A stretch of DNA of 64,000 nt from Phymatolithon calcareum (GCA_977006965.1 OZ345378.1:1-64000); one strand, 5' to 3'. Positions 34,976 to 45,192 are shown, counted from the first letter of the stretch. A program made the numbers and translations. The notes: generated by a model not told the origin, from the sequence alone.

Positions 34976-36679
34976 GAACATTACTTAAACTCGTGATCTA
35001 ACATGTGTGTTACAGCGCACGCTAGTCTCAAGACCACTGTTAGTCTCTCAAGATCGGGATACAGCAGTTTAGACCAGAGGTTGCAGCGGATAGAATACGA
35101 ACGAGCGGAATACATGACGCACTGAGATATTTGGAATTGTTCTCGTTCCATTCCGCCAAGAAAAGTTCATTTTTTCGACCAATGCTATGCAAATGGAACA
35201 CTTGTCAATAGTTTTCTGCCGTTCCGGAACCTTCCACTTAAACTTTTCCGTTGTTCACTTTCGTTCTGCTCATCAGACATGATGTTTCCCATCCGCAGCA
35301 ATGTTATGACGTAGACAACTGGGCCAAAGGGATTGGACCCCTGATCGGGAAGGACTTGTGTGGAGGGACAATTGGGGTCCTATGAAGGATACCATCACAG
35401 GAGCTGGAAACAGAGTACGGGGCGAATTAACGAGTGAAGGATATCATCACAAGCACTTCCGTTTTCTGTATGAAAAATTCTGCTCCGTAGTAATAATTTG
35501 CCTAATTTGAGACTACCGGTTATTTCTCTGTCATCATAATATGATTTTGTCATCGATTCACCGCACCTGGGCGGTCCGCTTTGATTCCGCCAAGATTTTA
35601 AAGAACCTCTCCGCTTCCGTTCCGCAACAATACTGAAGTTCTGTAGGCTACGTCAGCATTCCGCTCACTGCTTGTGGTTTACAACAAAATCCGCACACTG
35701 TACGCTAAAAAGTAACGGAATACGAACAGTGAGCGTAATAGTCCGTCCGCTGCGACCCCAGGTTTAGAATATTGAATAATCCAACACTAAACTATCTGTC
35801 TTCTGTCTTGTAGCCAAGTCGAAATCCTTTTTATAGCTTCGAACGCTGGCCTTGGCTGCTGGACATCGTCAATAAGGAATACATAGTCAAATACATGCAG
35901 TTTCTCACATTACACAATACCAATCGTTAATATTATAGTGCAGTTATATGCTGCAAAATCTCGAAGTGTAGTTACGCCTTGGTAGCTTCAAGACGCACTC
36001 CCTTAATCATAAAAGTAAACACTCTCTAGTTACTGTCGTCGCTTCCTAACTAGGTCCTCTTCTGCTCCCCACCGTTCTGATTCGCCCCGTTCAGAGAGCA
36101 CCAGTTTCCTTCCGTTCCGCACAGTCTCGAAACCCACGTACCATAGGAAGCCTCTTCAAGAATATTCCGAAGACCGTCAAGAAACCAGACGATGGAGATA
36201 CAAGTCGCGTTGCTCATCCCGTCATGTGGAACCCATAAGGCAAACGTTTCTCACTGAAAGATGGTTTTTCGCAACAGCCTTTCGAGCTATTTACGACACA
36301 TATTTCTGCCACTGCGCTGTGGGGACGGTGTACTGGTCAAGATTTTTAGAGCAAATGCCAATGTGATCAAATGCCAAAGTACTTAGAATACTGTAAAGGT
36401 GGCTAGATATCCAACTGCGCCACGGTTGCTTGTCATAAGCTAACTGGATGAGCTTGCGGACACTCATCAACAAGCGCAAGTCACGCCCAAGACTAGGGGG
36501 CACAGTTGCTTTCCAGCGTATTGCACAACTGAACGAATGACTGTGCAGTACCAGGACGATGATTGGCAGTTGTGCTTCGTGTAACGAGGATATATCAAAA
36601 GCTTTATCTCCTTTACTTGGGCAGCACGCTTCTTATGTACGCATCCTACTGCTCGTAGATCGAGCTGAGCCCTCTGGGC
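34976..36679. other. Long stretch without a gene
   Basis: No ORF above 70 codons. Scattered CCGTTCCG/CGGAA-type words recur (for example near 35215, 35605 and 36110) but do not align into a repeat unit. The minus-strand ORF 36503-36291 is unsupported. The right end lies downstream of the galaxin-like gene and would hold its 3' UTR. Confidence 0.5.
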
Positions 36680-36973
36680 TCAGCACCGTTGGAAGTGCAA
36701 TACGCCATTGCAACAAACATTAGAGCCGAGCCGGTAAGGCTGACTTCCACAGCACGCATTGTCATTTCCCCTCAAGGTCAGCCTCCCAGCGCAACAAATC
36801 TCATATCTCCGGTTGTACGTCTGACTTCCGCAGCATGCATTGTCATTCCCCCTGAACGTCAGCCGGCCTGCACAGCATGTCTTAGTCTGGAAGTTGTACG
36901 AACCGCATGCACCTTCGGAGGTTGCAACGAGAAGTAGAAGCAGAACAGCAGTCAAAAGGAAGAACGAGACCAT
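36680..36973 (-). CDS. Secreted cysteine-repeat protein, galaxin-like
   Basis: A 97-residue protein starts at the ATG at 36973. It begins with a strong signal peptide, a run of Leu and Val (FFLLTAVLLLLLVATSEG), with probable cleavage before ACGSY. The mature part has two 27-residue tandem repeats, CCAGRLTFRGNDNACCG and CCAGRLTLRGNDNACCG, each followed by SQ.Y, and a final CCNG. There are 12 cysteines, ten of them in five vicinal CC pairs. Repeated CC-x-G and CCG-x-x-x-Y spacing is the hallmark of galaxin-type extracellular matrix proteins, although those are longer. The frame is open 42 codons upstream, but only this Met gives a signal peptide. A TATA-like box lies about 60 bp upstream. It is the best candidate for an intact cellular gene here. 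Confidence 0.75.
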   Translation of the reverse strand: MVSFFLLTAVLLLLLVATSEGACGSYNFQTKTCCAGRLTFRGNDNACCGSQTYNRRYEICCAGRLTLRGNDNACCGSQPYRLGSNVCCNGVLHFQRC

Positions 36974-37031
36974 GTTGCCCGATTCCTGTGTGGGTCTTGT
37001 TCTTCCTCTGGACTGTATCACTTTCTGCGTG

Positions 37032-37040
37032 CTTAAATAG
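37032..37040 (-). promoter_or_regulatory. TATA-like box of the galaxin-like gene
   Basis: CTATTTAAG on the minus strand lies 59 bp upstream of the chosen ATG at 36973. That is suitable for a short 5' UTR. The same nonamer occurs in the dispersed repeat at 34845-34853, and TTATTTAAG occurs at 43047-43055. Confidence 0.5.
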
Positions 37041-37183
37041 CCGGAAGGAGAGCACTGCGAGAACGTTTCGCAAACCCTAAATCGACATTTCGATTCCAAA
37101 ATACCTCTAAAAATGGGAAAGAATTGTTTCCTGCCTTGGTCCCTTCGCCGATCAAATAAGAGGGATTGTATTGGATTGGATTT

Positions 37184-37500
37184 TGTTATGTTTCTCTACC
37201 TTACGGTCGCTCTCTCGACCGATGCCGCAGCGCGGAAGTCAGGCATTGACATCCTCGATCGGCAATGCTAGCACACTGATGTAATGTGCATCATCGTATT
37301 GCGTCCTATTGGCTAATATTCCTCGCTTGTTTATGGTTACCAATATGATCCCATTTTCTAGATTGACTAGATTTTATCATACCATGATTTTGTTAGTATG
37401 TATACCAAGGCGGTATAGCCGAAATTAAGTTCGCCACGGAAGTCACCGGGCATACACCATCAACCAAACCTCGCCATCGCTCGACTCTGACTGCCCAACA
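37184..37500 (+). mobile_element. 5' LTR of a Ty3/gypsy element (+ orientation)
   Basis: The 317 bp runs from TGTTATGTTTC to CTGCCCAACA, with TG...CA ends and short TGTT/AACA inverted termini. It is about 97% identical to the reverse complement of 39219-39535, which has exactly the same length. A gag ORF starts 42 bp downstream. No clear tRNA primer-binding site (TGG start) follows. The matching 3' LTR in this orientation is absent. Confidence 0.9.
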
Positions 37501-37542
37501 GTTATAACTGACCTCTGCGCAGACAGTCAGTGACCCTTCGAC

Positions 37543-38316
37543 ATGGGACACTCTATGTCACCTCTATCTGGAGGTATTTCCGCCAACCTCTTTGCGCCAA
37601 TCCAGGCATCAAGACTCAGCAGCATTTCTCGTAAGGCGATACAACTTTTTTTCGCCCAGCGTGGTCACTACGAGTCTGCTGTCGCTGCGCAACAAGGGCT
37701 GAAGCCAATCTTGTGGGCTGGCAACATCGATGCCACTTTTTTACGCTCACTGCTTCGCGCCCGCATCTTCGGTAAAGTCTTCACCAACGTCAACGATTTG
37801 ACGGACGAAGTCATCAAGAACCGTCTTTCCACCCTCATCGGAGGCATCAAGCCCGTGTCGTTCGACGACGCCCTCTCCGATGTCAAGCGCAACGTTCGCC
37901 TTGACAGCTCGGAACCAGATGCCCGTCTACGCATTCTAATGCTACAGGAAAGCTACCTAGAGCTTTGTGAGCGTCGTGGCTGGACCTTCGTCGAGAAGGC
38001 TCCGAAAGCCGCCGTTAAGCATCTAATCGCAGTCTTGCAGCCTCCAGCGCTCAAGTCCCGGGTTAAAGATGCGATTCGCCTTGAGAAAAACAAACTCAAG
38101 GACGACTTCTTCGCTTTCGCAGATTTTCTGGCTGACGAGGCCAAAGTCTGGGAAAAGTACCATCCTCTCCGAGCTTTCCGATCTTATCAAAAGAGCAGCC
38201 GCGGGAGAAGAATTGACGAGTTGAAGAAGGACGGTACATCATCCGCTACATCCTCTTCAGGATATTTTTCTGGAAAGGGGGAAAAACTAAATCCTGGAGG
38301 GGTTGGGAAGCGGTAA
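37543..38316 (+). CDS. gag: Gag-like protein of the Ty3/gypsy element
   Basis: A 257-codon open frame without interruption begins 42 bp after the LTR, at the ATG in GACATGGGACAC. The protein is largely helical and basic at the C-terminus (SYQKSSRGRRIDELKK), followed by a Ser/Thr/Gly tail ending NPGGVGKR. No CCHC zinc knuckle is present. Position right after a 5' LTR, size, and charge pattern point to Gag, which packages element RNA into virus-like particles. Pol does not follow in this orientation, so the element is 3'-truncated within about 100 bp of the gag stop. The intact ORF and 97% LTR identity suggest recent activity of the family. Confidence 0.7.
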   Translation: MGHSMSPLSGGISANLFAPIQASRLSSISRKAIQLFFAQRGHYESAVAAQQGLKPILWAGNIDATFLRSLLRARIFGKVFTNVNDLTDEVIKNRLSTLIGGIKPVSFDDALSDVKRNVRLDSSEPDARLRILMLQESYLELCERRGWTFVEKAPKAAVKHLIAVLQPPALKSRVKDAIRLEKNKLKDDFFAFADFLADEAKVWEKYHPLRAFRSYQKSSRGRRIDELKKDGTSSATSSSGYFSGKGEKLNPGGVGKR

Positions 38317-38394
38317 ATACCGCAAAAGGAAATCAACTCGGCTATAAAGTGCTCGAGGACACTATTTAAACGCTTCCCAAACCCTCCAGGATTT
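38289..38394. repeat. Inverted repeat at the end of gag
   Basis: AAATCCTGGAGGGGTTGGG plus AAGCG (38289-38312) is repeated inverted at 38371-38394 with one mismatch, and similarity continues inward (GTAAATA and TATTTAAAC). Both arms encode the peptide NPGG(V/F)GKR, on opposite strands. This looks like the junction of two inverted gag ends. The 58-bp centre contains ACTATTTAAAC. Confidence 0.75.
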
Positions 38395-38899
38395 TTGATC
38401 CGTACCAGAAACAGAAATTGCACGAAAAGATTTCAGTGCTCCACACTTTGGCGTGTGCGTGGCAGTGGAAAGCATTTGCACAATTTGCGTGTACTGTTCT
38501 GTTCCCCTTCAATTTCTTATTTTTGGGAGTGCCCCAATAAAAGTACTTGCGTAGCATGGAGGAGGATCATCTCGTCTATACTACAGCACATTTTATTCAT
38601 CTCTCTGACCATCTACGGATGAAATACAAAAGCCAGATAGCAGCTGTACTCTGTCTGATGGCAACGCGCCGTGGCGAAAATGATAGATTTGTGGAACTGT
38701 ACAACAAATTGGGTCAGACGCAAGCTCTATGACCAAATTTCGAGCGATTTGCACATTTTGTGTGTCACAAATCGAGGAACACGAGAAAAATGCACCATGA
38801 CGTGAAAGCAAATTTTCTACCATTTATCATTCTCAGAAGTCTTCCACTGTATTCAACAATCATTGTTGAGTATTGAATTTTGCCAGCCCAAATGATCGC

Positions 38900-38926
38900 T
38901 CAAGTTCCCCATGATGGGGAACTTGA
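38900..38926. repeat. Perfect 11-bp hairpin
   Basis: TCAAGTTCCCC, a 5-base loop ATGAT, then GGGGAACTTGA. Outside the stem, GATCGC flanks on both sides in the same orientation. Confidence 0.7.
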
Positions 38927-39049
38927 AAGATCGCTTCAGAGAGGACCGTAGTGCTGATGCATCAAAGCAACGAAATCAAGTCCCCGGGTCGTCCTCAAAC
39001 CTCTTAAGTCTCTGCAATCGAATTGTCATATAAAGCATGCCGAGAACTG

Positions 39050-39091
39050 AAGGGGGAGCGACCATCGTCATGATGATTGTAGCTCCCCCTT
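39050..39091. repeat. 42-bp imperfect palindrome
   Basis: The arms AAGGGGGAGC and GCTCCCCCTT are perfect, and the 22-bp centre is itself largely palindromic (CATCGTCATGATGAT). The end of the right arm is followed by a T run. It could be a foldback remnant. Confidence 0.65.
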
Positions 39092-39218
39092 TTCATCGAA
39101 AAACTATTTATTGCTTGCAGCCGAGAAGCAAGATTCAATATTCGCCATGCTCCCTCTTGAACTAAAGTTTCTCAGGTGCAATGATAATTGACAAAGGAGA
39201 TGCAATTAAACAGAAATC

Positions 39219-39535
39219 TGTTGTGCAGTCAGAGTCGAGCGATGGCGAGGTTTGGTTGATGGTGTATGCCCGGTGACTTCCGTGGCGAATTTAATTTCGG
39301 CTATACCGCCTTGGTATATATACTAACAAAATCATGGTGTGATAAAATCTAGTCAATTAAGAAAATGGGATCATATTGGTGACCATAAACAAGCGAGGAA
39401 TATTAGCCAATAGGACGCAGTACGATGATGCACATTACATCAGTGTGCTAGCATTGCCGACCGAGGATGTCAATGCCTGACTTCCGCGCTGCGGCATCGG
39501 TCGAGAGGGCGACCGTAAGGTAGAGAAACATAACA
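39219..39535 (-). mobile_element. 3' LTR of a Ty3/gypsy element (- orientation)
   Basis: The reverse complement is about 97% identical to the LTR at 37184-37500 (about 10 differences in 317 bp, mostly transitions). It lies directly downstream of the minus-strand pol stop. The bases before it, read on the minus strand, are CCGTGGGGGAC, a purine-rich polypurine tract, as expected for a 3' LTR. Its outer edge is at 39219. Confidence 0.9.
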
Positions 39536-39551
39536 GTCCCCCACGGTTGGC

Positions 39552-41030
39552 TTAGAGGCCGATGGAGCTCCGTGCGCGACGCATCACTTTTGTTTGACGG
39601 TGGCGGTTGAAGAACGTGCGGACTTTGGAGGGGACGTCCTCAAACATAACGGTGAGCGGCTCCCAGGAATCGCCTGAAGAAGTAAGGCCCTTCCAAGAGA
39701 CGAGGACTTCGAAGTGATCTGCTGCTTCGCGGAGGTCCTTGATTTTGTCCACAGAATACCAGATCCGATCCGTAAACTCTGCGATTTCCTGCATTTGTGT
39801 CGGCGGCCCGACCGTAGCATCGGCATAGGGCTTAATGCGACAGATGTGCACAACTGCTGTGGAGTTGTTTGTAAGATGGTTAATCTCGACTGTGAAGTCT
39901 GAGAGAATGCGTGAGATGCGGCGGGGCCCGACCCAGTTCGTCGACATCTTTGTGCGCGGTCCATGAGTGCGAGCAACAACGACATAGTCCCCCACGGCTG
40001 GCTTGTAGTGAACTACATGCGACTTAGCGTTGTGACGTTCAACGGCTTTCTTTCGGGTTTCGGACAGAATCTGATAGACTTCCTTGTGCATCTTGTCGAG
40101 AGAGTGGTGCAGATTGTTGATACCGAGCTTCTGTTCAAGCCTTGCATGGTCCTGAGACTGCATGTTCCGAACGTTACACTGGGTGAGAGCAACTGTGAGT
40201 GGGTTACCGGGAGGCATACCCGTGTGGACGGTTATTGGAGCGCGACCACCGAGCCGACGAGAAGGAGAGTTGCTAATAATGCTCTGAATAGCCTGAACTG
40301 ATTTGGGCCATTCTGCTTCAGATGTGCGTGTTTCTGCATTGAATGCATGCATCACACGAAGAACTTCCTTGCAAACAGACTCAACTGTTCCATTCGACCA
40401 TGGTGCGTAGACTGTAGAGAAACGGTGCTTGACTCCCAGTGACGACGCAAGATTCTGCATGACCTTATTGCAGAAATGAGGTCCTTGGTCTGAGAACTAT
40501 TGCAGGACGGGGACGAATGTCGAGAAGTATTCAGTGAGGATGCTGGCGGTAGTTTCTGCATCCGCTTTCTTGCAGGGACGGAGGAAAACGTAGCCGGAGA
40601 GGTCGTCTTTCAGAATCAGAATGTACTCATGACCGGTGCCAGACTCTCCAACATAGAGAAAGTCGAAGTGGAGTAACTCAGACGGACGCTTAGCGTGGAT
40701 TTTTTGGCCAAGAGGGCGAGGGACCTTGGAACCGCTCGAAGAAAGAGAGCAGACAAGGCAGATTTTCACGAAGGCCTTGACATCGGCATCAACAGTAGAC
40801 CAGTGAAGCTTTTCCTTGATAATGTTCTTGGCGGCAGTCAGACCTCGATGTCCGCCGAGACCGCAATGAGCTGCGACACAAATTCGCAATTGCAGCTCTT
40901 CGTCGTCGTCTGGAATGTAGATCTTCCCGTTCTTGTTCTTCCATATGCCGCAATTCTGGTCGGGATCGAACGTTCGCCAAGGAAGGAGCAAGGCGACGCT
41001 TAACCGTGGAGAGCCAAAATTACTGAGCAA
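39552..41030 (-). pseudogene. pol: Ty3/gypsy integrase with chromodomain, one in-frame TAG
   Basis: The minus-strand frame runs 41030-39552 with a single stop, TAG at 40497-40499. Upstream part: H2C2 zinc region HCGLGGHRG...CLVC, then the first DDE aspartate in LLHFDFLYVG. Directly after the stop comes SDQGPHF with the second aspartate. Then YAPWSNGTVESVCKEVLRV carries the catalytic glutamate, followed by a basic GDYVVVART-like region and a C-terminal chromodomain (YSVDKIKDL...VSWKGL...DSWEPL). Integrase inserts element cDNA, and the chromodomain steers it to chromatin marks. The residue before FSDQG is normally Trp (WVSD-type), so TAG probably arose from TGG. The 5' part of pol (protease, RT, RNase H) is missing. 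Confidence 0.9.
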
Positions 41031-41034
41031 ATAT

Positions 41035-41285
41035 AATAACTAGATATCGTAAGCCCAGGTAGCCCATAATTACAGGGCATTTACTAACTCATCTTAGGAG
41101 TGTCAATGAGGGCTTTCAAATGAACAACTAAACAGTTGCAAAACAATGCAATCAGGACACAAGACTGGATTGCGTGGGTAAGATAATTGATACATTTAGG
41201 GTATTGTAAAGGGCAATAAAAGCCAGCCTTTCCAGCCTCTCAGTGAGAGGGGGAGCCATCGGGCTTTTGAGAAGCTAATAAGTTT
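41035..41285 (-). repeat. Leader segment shared with 4195-4450 (inverted)
   Basis: This non-coding segment lies upstream of the integrase fragment, read on the minus strand. It is about 75-80% identical to 4195-4450 on the + strand. It contains GGCTGGCTTTTATTGCCC and TTGCTCAGTAATT just before the integrase frame. Since it is joined to integrase in both places, the join was made once and copied. Confidence 0.6.
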
Positions 41286-41938
41286 CGATTGAAGACTGTT
41301 TCCCATCAGTTCGTCTGGCGGGCGTTGTGGAGTCTAAAGGCGGGAGTCTTTGAGAGTTTGAAAAGCGGGAAGTTGTCGGTTTTTAGAAACGCAATGAAGC
41401 AGGGGTGTAACGAACGACATTATCACCATCGACCTAGGAGCTCTTAACGGTTCCTTTCCATCTATAAACCGACAATGTCAACACAGTATGGTGAGCGACT
41501 CTTCCGAGAGGAACCAACGGATTAATCGCTGACACCCACTAACACTCAACGTACTATTAGGGGATATATGTTCATTTATTTTACAAGCTCCCAAAGCCTC
41601 AATTTGAGTAACAGGGCAGCTTCTCCCTGTTTTCCATACTCATCTCTCTACAATCCTTCAAATATCCCCTGAATCCGATTTTCTCTTTCTGTGAGGACCC
41701 GGCCACCGGCGCCGGCGCGGGCACGCGCGCCCGCACCGGAAACTTGTCTCGTCCCTTTTGTGGCCCGTTCGGTCCGGTCCTGGTCCATCTTCATAGACTG
41801 TAGTATAAGTTGCAACACGATAAGCTCAACCATAGCACCAGTCCCAAAGTAATTCGCCAGAATTGATTTTCTCTACAAAGGAACTCTGTTGAGAATGACA
41901 TTCAGGCATCTCAACCGCGCTGTTCTGTCCCTTGTCTC
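41286..41938. other. No gene; GC-rich alternating block at 41700-41740
   Basis: No coding signal beyond a 61-codon ORF. At 41700-41740 is a block of alternating G and C with the hairpin GCGGGC-ACGCGC-GCCCGC, far richer in GC than its surroundings. Confidence 0.45.
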
Positions 41939-42976
41939 TTATGTAAAGCACTCGTGGTAGGTCGTTCGGTACTCAAATCTGAATTTTAACTGTCCGACCC
42001 TCTTCTTCCAAGGACTAGACTTTGGCTGTTGCTTGTAGGCGTCGCTTTTTTGAACCATACCTTCTTCCGCTTGTTTCAGAGGTTCTTTAAGGTGTTCCTC
42101 TTCCCCCGAGATACCTAATGTCCTTTGATAAGTCTTCCAGATCATATTCTCTTGCCTGGTATTCTACTGAAAGCTCCAGAAACTTCCTCCGTCTTACCAA
42201 GCTTAAGGCGAACCTTCAACCTGGTGCATTCAACTCATCTGTGGGCTGGCGAGACGGCAGAGCACTCTCATCCTCTCCCTTCGATACTCGGCATGTTTTC
42301 CGAAAACGTATCTGTAGAAAAGAACTTCTTTTGCTTCAATTGGCGATAGTAGTCGTTTCGTGATCGGGGTCAGGTGAATGGCATACTTCTATTTGGGGAG
42401 AATTAGCGACTTGAAAATCCTGATACGCGTGGCTGGTTGGAGTCCTCTGACGTTCAAGCCAATTTGGCGGAGTTTTTGTATGCATCCCATAGCGTTCCAA
42501 ACTCTTGAGATTGCTGTATCGTCAGTGACTCCGTTTTTGTTCGTACTGATCCCGAGATAGGACATTCTCCAGCCCTGGTGCAGCTCCTTTCCTGCAAGGA
42601 AGGATTTCTTCTATGGGAGTCCTTTGTACTTAAGGACCTCGCTCTTTCTTGGCTTTGTGTTCCATTTCATGCAATTCTCGGTTGCCCACTTCGTAGCTAT
42701 GTCCAATAGTTTTTGCAATCCTTTTGCATTCTTTGCCTGAAGAAGAACGACATCCGCAAATAGTTGCGCTGGATCGTCAGACACTGTTCTCGTTACTTGG
42801 GCGGCAGCTTCGCCGAACGTATCCATGAATATGTTATATATACACGGACTAAGCAGGGAGTCCTGCAGAACACCTCGGTCGATAATGCACCACGTTTTCG
42901 TTCCGTTTCCTGCCGACGGGATCCACGACGTTTTCATCAGGTTCAGTCGCTCGAGGAGGATATCCCTCGGACGCAC
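41939..42976 (-). mobile_element. LINE-like reverse transcriptase fragment, copy 2
   Basis: The minus strand begins near 42976 with RT palm residues GVLQDSLLSP, then YNIFMD. It continues with AQLFADVVLLQA (the catalytic FADD has become FADV) and LLDIATKWATENCMKWN. Then YLGIST and IRIFKSLILPK follow, then TAG at 42389-42391, then KYAIHLTP. Copy 1 has IWEYAMHLMP at that place, so the stop replaces a tryptophan. Sequence similar to a LINE C-terminal region may run to about 41940 through several stops. It is 5'-truncated, and the promoter-like repeat at 42983 begins right at its upstream edge in the opposite direction. Confidence 0.7.
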
Positions 42977-42982
42977 GTACTA

Positions 42983-43140
42983 TTAGTCTAGTGCCCGTTA
43001 GTGCGTTCCTTCTTTTTTCAGGGTGTGCAATTGCTAGTCCTCGCCCTTATTTAAGCCGCGGTGATCGCATCAGAGAGAGATCACCCTTCTTCAAGACAAA
43101 CCCAATCATTTCTTTACACTCCCAGTGAATACAACTTTTC
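42983..43140 (+). repeat. Promoter-like dispersed repeat, copy 2
   Basis: Homologous to 34776-34975 (see there). It carries TTATTTAAG at 43047-43055 and ends with CTTTACACTCCCAGTGA. It is 25-40 bp shorter because of small deletions. The 73-codon ORF beginning at 43153 directly follows and could be the first coding part of the element, but it is not recognisable. Confidence 0.55.
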
Positions 43141-44164
43141 AACTTTTTAATTGTGAATCTAATCACGGTCCTGTCTCAAGAACTTCTAGTTTCTGCCGTC
43201 ATCCACAAGTATGATAGCTCAGGTTTACTTCCCTCATCAACAGTCAATAACCATGCCAGGATTTACGCATCGGAAAGGGGTCAATCGGGCACGATTGCGC
43301 TCCCAGGAACATACAAGCATTGCTGCCCGGACTTACCAGGCTTGGTTGCCATGTCACTAGCACCCACAATTTGATTATACCGTTGACTCGGTCGGTTTCC
43401 CGCAATGAGCACAACACTTCTCACAGACAAGTTCGGTGATACTGTACCAATCCTCATGAGCAACCTGGAAGAATAACTCGGAAGATATCAACTGACGAAA
43501 GAGGAGATCGATATCACTGAAAAAGCTCTAGACAAGCTACTCTTCTTCACTATCGTCTTTTACGACGACATGGAATAAACAAGGCGCCAATTGAGGAAAT
43601 CTGATCAGTGGACCCCAAGCATTTCCCTCCGCCCTTTTACGGGAGAGGGTTTTTCCAGCTAGGGCTACGACGTTAACCCGGGTTACAAGTATTTGAATAT
43701 AAGATCGAAGCTACAACGTAACTGCTGAAGCGCATCTCCCTTGCAGTCTCATGAGTGTTACTGAGGGCGTTTAATAAATTCCAAATTCAAAAAAATACCG
43801 TTCATTCATTCAATTTGAATCCGAAATCGCGAACACTGGCCTTTTGGGTTGCAGTTGTTCCCTATTACGGCAATACGTACGTAACGGGCTTCCGTTCGCA
43901 GTAAACTGATGGAATCCAGAGTTCACAACGATTTCTCTCATCTGCGACCAACAGCATTACCAGTTGATGTTTACCAACATCCATTTTAATCATCCACTCA
44001 TGAAATATTACACCGTTCTAAATATACCGCACTGCTCGTGACGGTCGATGATCTGATGTGTATCGAGGACTGATACAAAAACTATTTTCAATAAAAGAAG
44101 AGAAAGTCAGTTAGGAAGGTAATATTGCTTTCTTTCTTCCATTGCGGGATTTATCGAAGCTGAT
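43141..44164. other. Unassigned stretch after the promoter-like repeat
   Basis: The + strand is semi-open through 43153-43580 (a 73-codon ORF, then a frame with LTDKFGDTVPILMSNLEE, one TAA, and LTKEEIDITEKALDKLLF). It may be a decayed small protein. No family is recognised. Confidence 0.3.
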
Positions 44165-45020
44165 GGAACAACTCCGCATCCTTACGGCTCCAGTATACCT
44201 TAACAGACACGTGTGGTAGTTGATGTCAGAACAACTGTCTAAGATGCAAAAGGTGCAGACCCTGGCGCAGCTTAACATCCATATCGCTACGCAGCTAATC
44301 TTCATTCGCCGTCCTTCAAAGGGATGTCCCGGGTTGGAAACCGTTTAGGACGTGCACCGTAGCTAATCATCTCTCTGCCTTCTTTCATTTCCTTCTGTCT
44401 GACGGTATCCTTAATGACAGTTCACGATTTAATGTTATCAACACACGGTCATGGTGGGAAGCGGTTGGGTGAGAAATTCCCATTGGCAATCAATCAACGC
44501 TGGATTCGTATTGTTCGTTGTTACCTGGCACTGCAATCTAGTTGAGAAGGAAGATGAGGTAGAAGAAGTAAGCGCTTGTTGCATTACCCGTACCGCAAGA
44601 CTGTCCCTTCTATTGAGTAAATAGATTCGGCGAACGTAAAGTCGTAGATGACTGAGGAACCGCACTCCCTTAGTGAATTTTCCACACTATCGAGAATCGA
44701 CTGTGAAATGGGATATTTTTTCTTCAGTTTAAAAGCGTTTAATAGCTTTCTATTTCTTCTTCTTCTTTAATACATGTTTCGGAGTTGTAATATAGCAACT
44801 CCCCATCCCTACGGCTACAGTAGACTTTAGCAGATACGAGTGATATTTGATGTCACAACAGCTCTAAGCCGCACAAAGTGCAGAGCATAAGGGAGCTTAA
44901 CATCTAAATCTCGACGCAGCCAATCTTCAGCCGCTGTCCTTCAAAGGGATGACCCGGGTCGGAAACCATTTAGGATGCTCACCGTAGCTGGACATTTCGA
45001 TACATTCTTTCATCCGCCCC
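44165..45020. repeat. Two direct repeats of about 220 bp
   Basis: Copies at about 44165-44390 and 44795-45020 share CAACTCC.CATCC.TACGGCT, GTGCAGA, GCTTAACATC, CGCAGC.AATCTTCA, TCCTTCAAAGGGATG.CCCGGGT, GGAAACC.TTTAGGA and CACCGTAGCT. They are about 75% identical. A 400-bp unrelated stretch with a 75-codon minus-strand ORF separates them. Confidence 0.7.
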
Positions 45021-45192
45021 CACTGGATTTCGGGGGCTTCCACTGTCTTATAGAGTAAATCGTATTGGCCAACGAGAAGGGCATATCATGCGCGAAGGGC
45101 TTTGAGGATCTACAGAAACAGGTAATTGGCCGTTTGATAAGTTACTGGGAAGGGAAATCTGAAACTAGCAACAGGCCATTTTGTACAGTAAG

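Larger units (their letters stand above)
38395..39218. other. Spacer between the two oppositely oriented elements
   Basis: ORFs are below 76 codons and no motif is seen. It should be partly flanking DNA of the minus-strand element and partly the remainder of an inverted gag end. Two hairpin-like palindromes are listed separately. Confidence 0.45.

Noticed and set aside
34976-36290. CCGTTCCG-type words as a tandem repeat
   Set aside because: The words recur irregularly and flanking bases do not align, so there is no definable unit.
37501-37542. tRNA primer-binding site after the 5' LTR
   Set aside because: No TGG-starting complement of a tRNA 3' end is seen in the 42 bp between LTR and gag.
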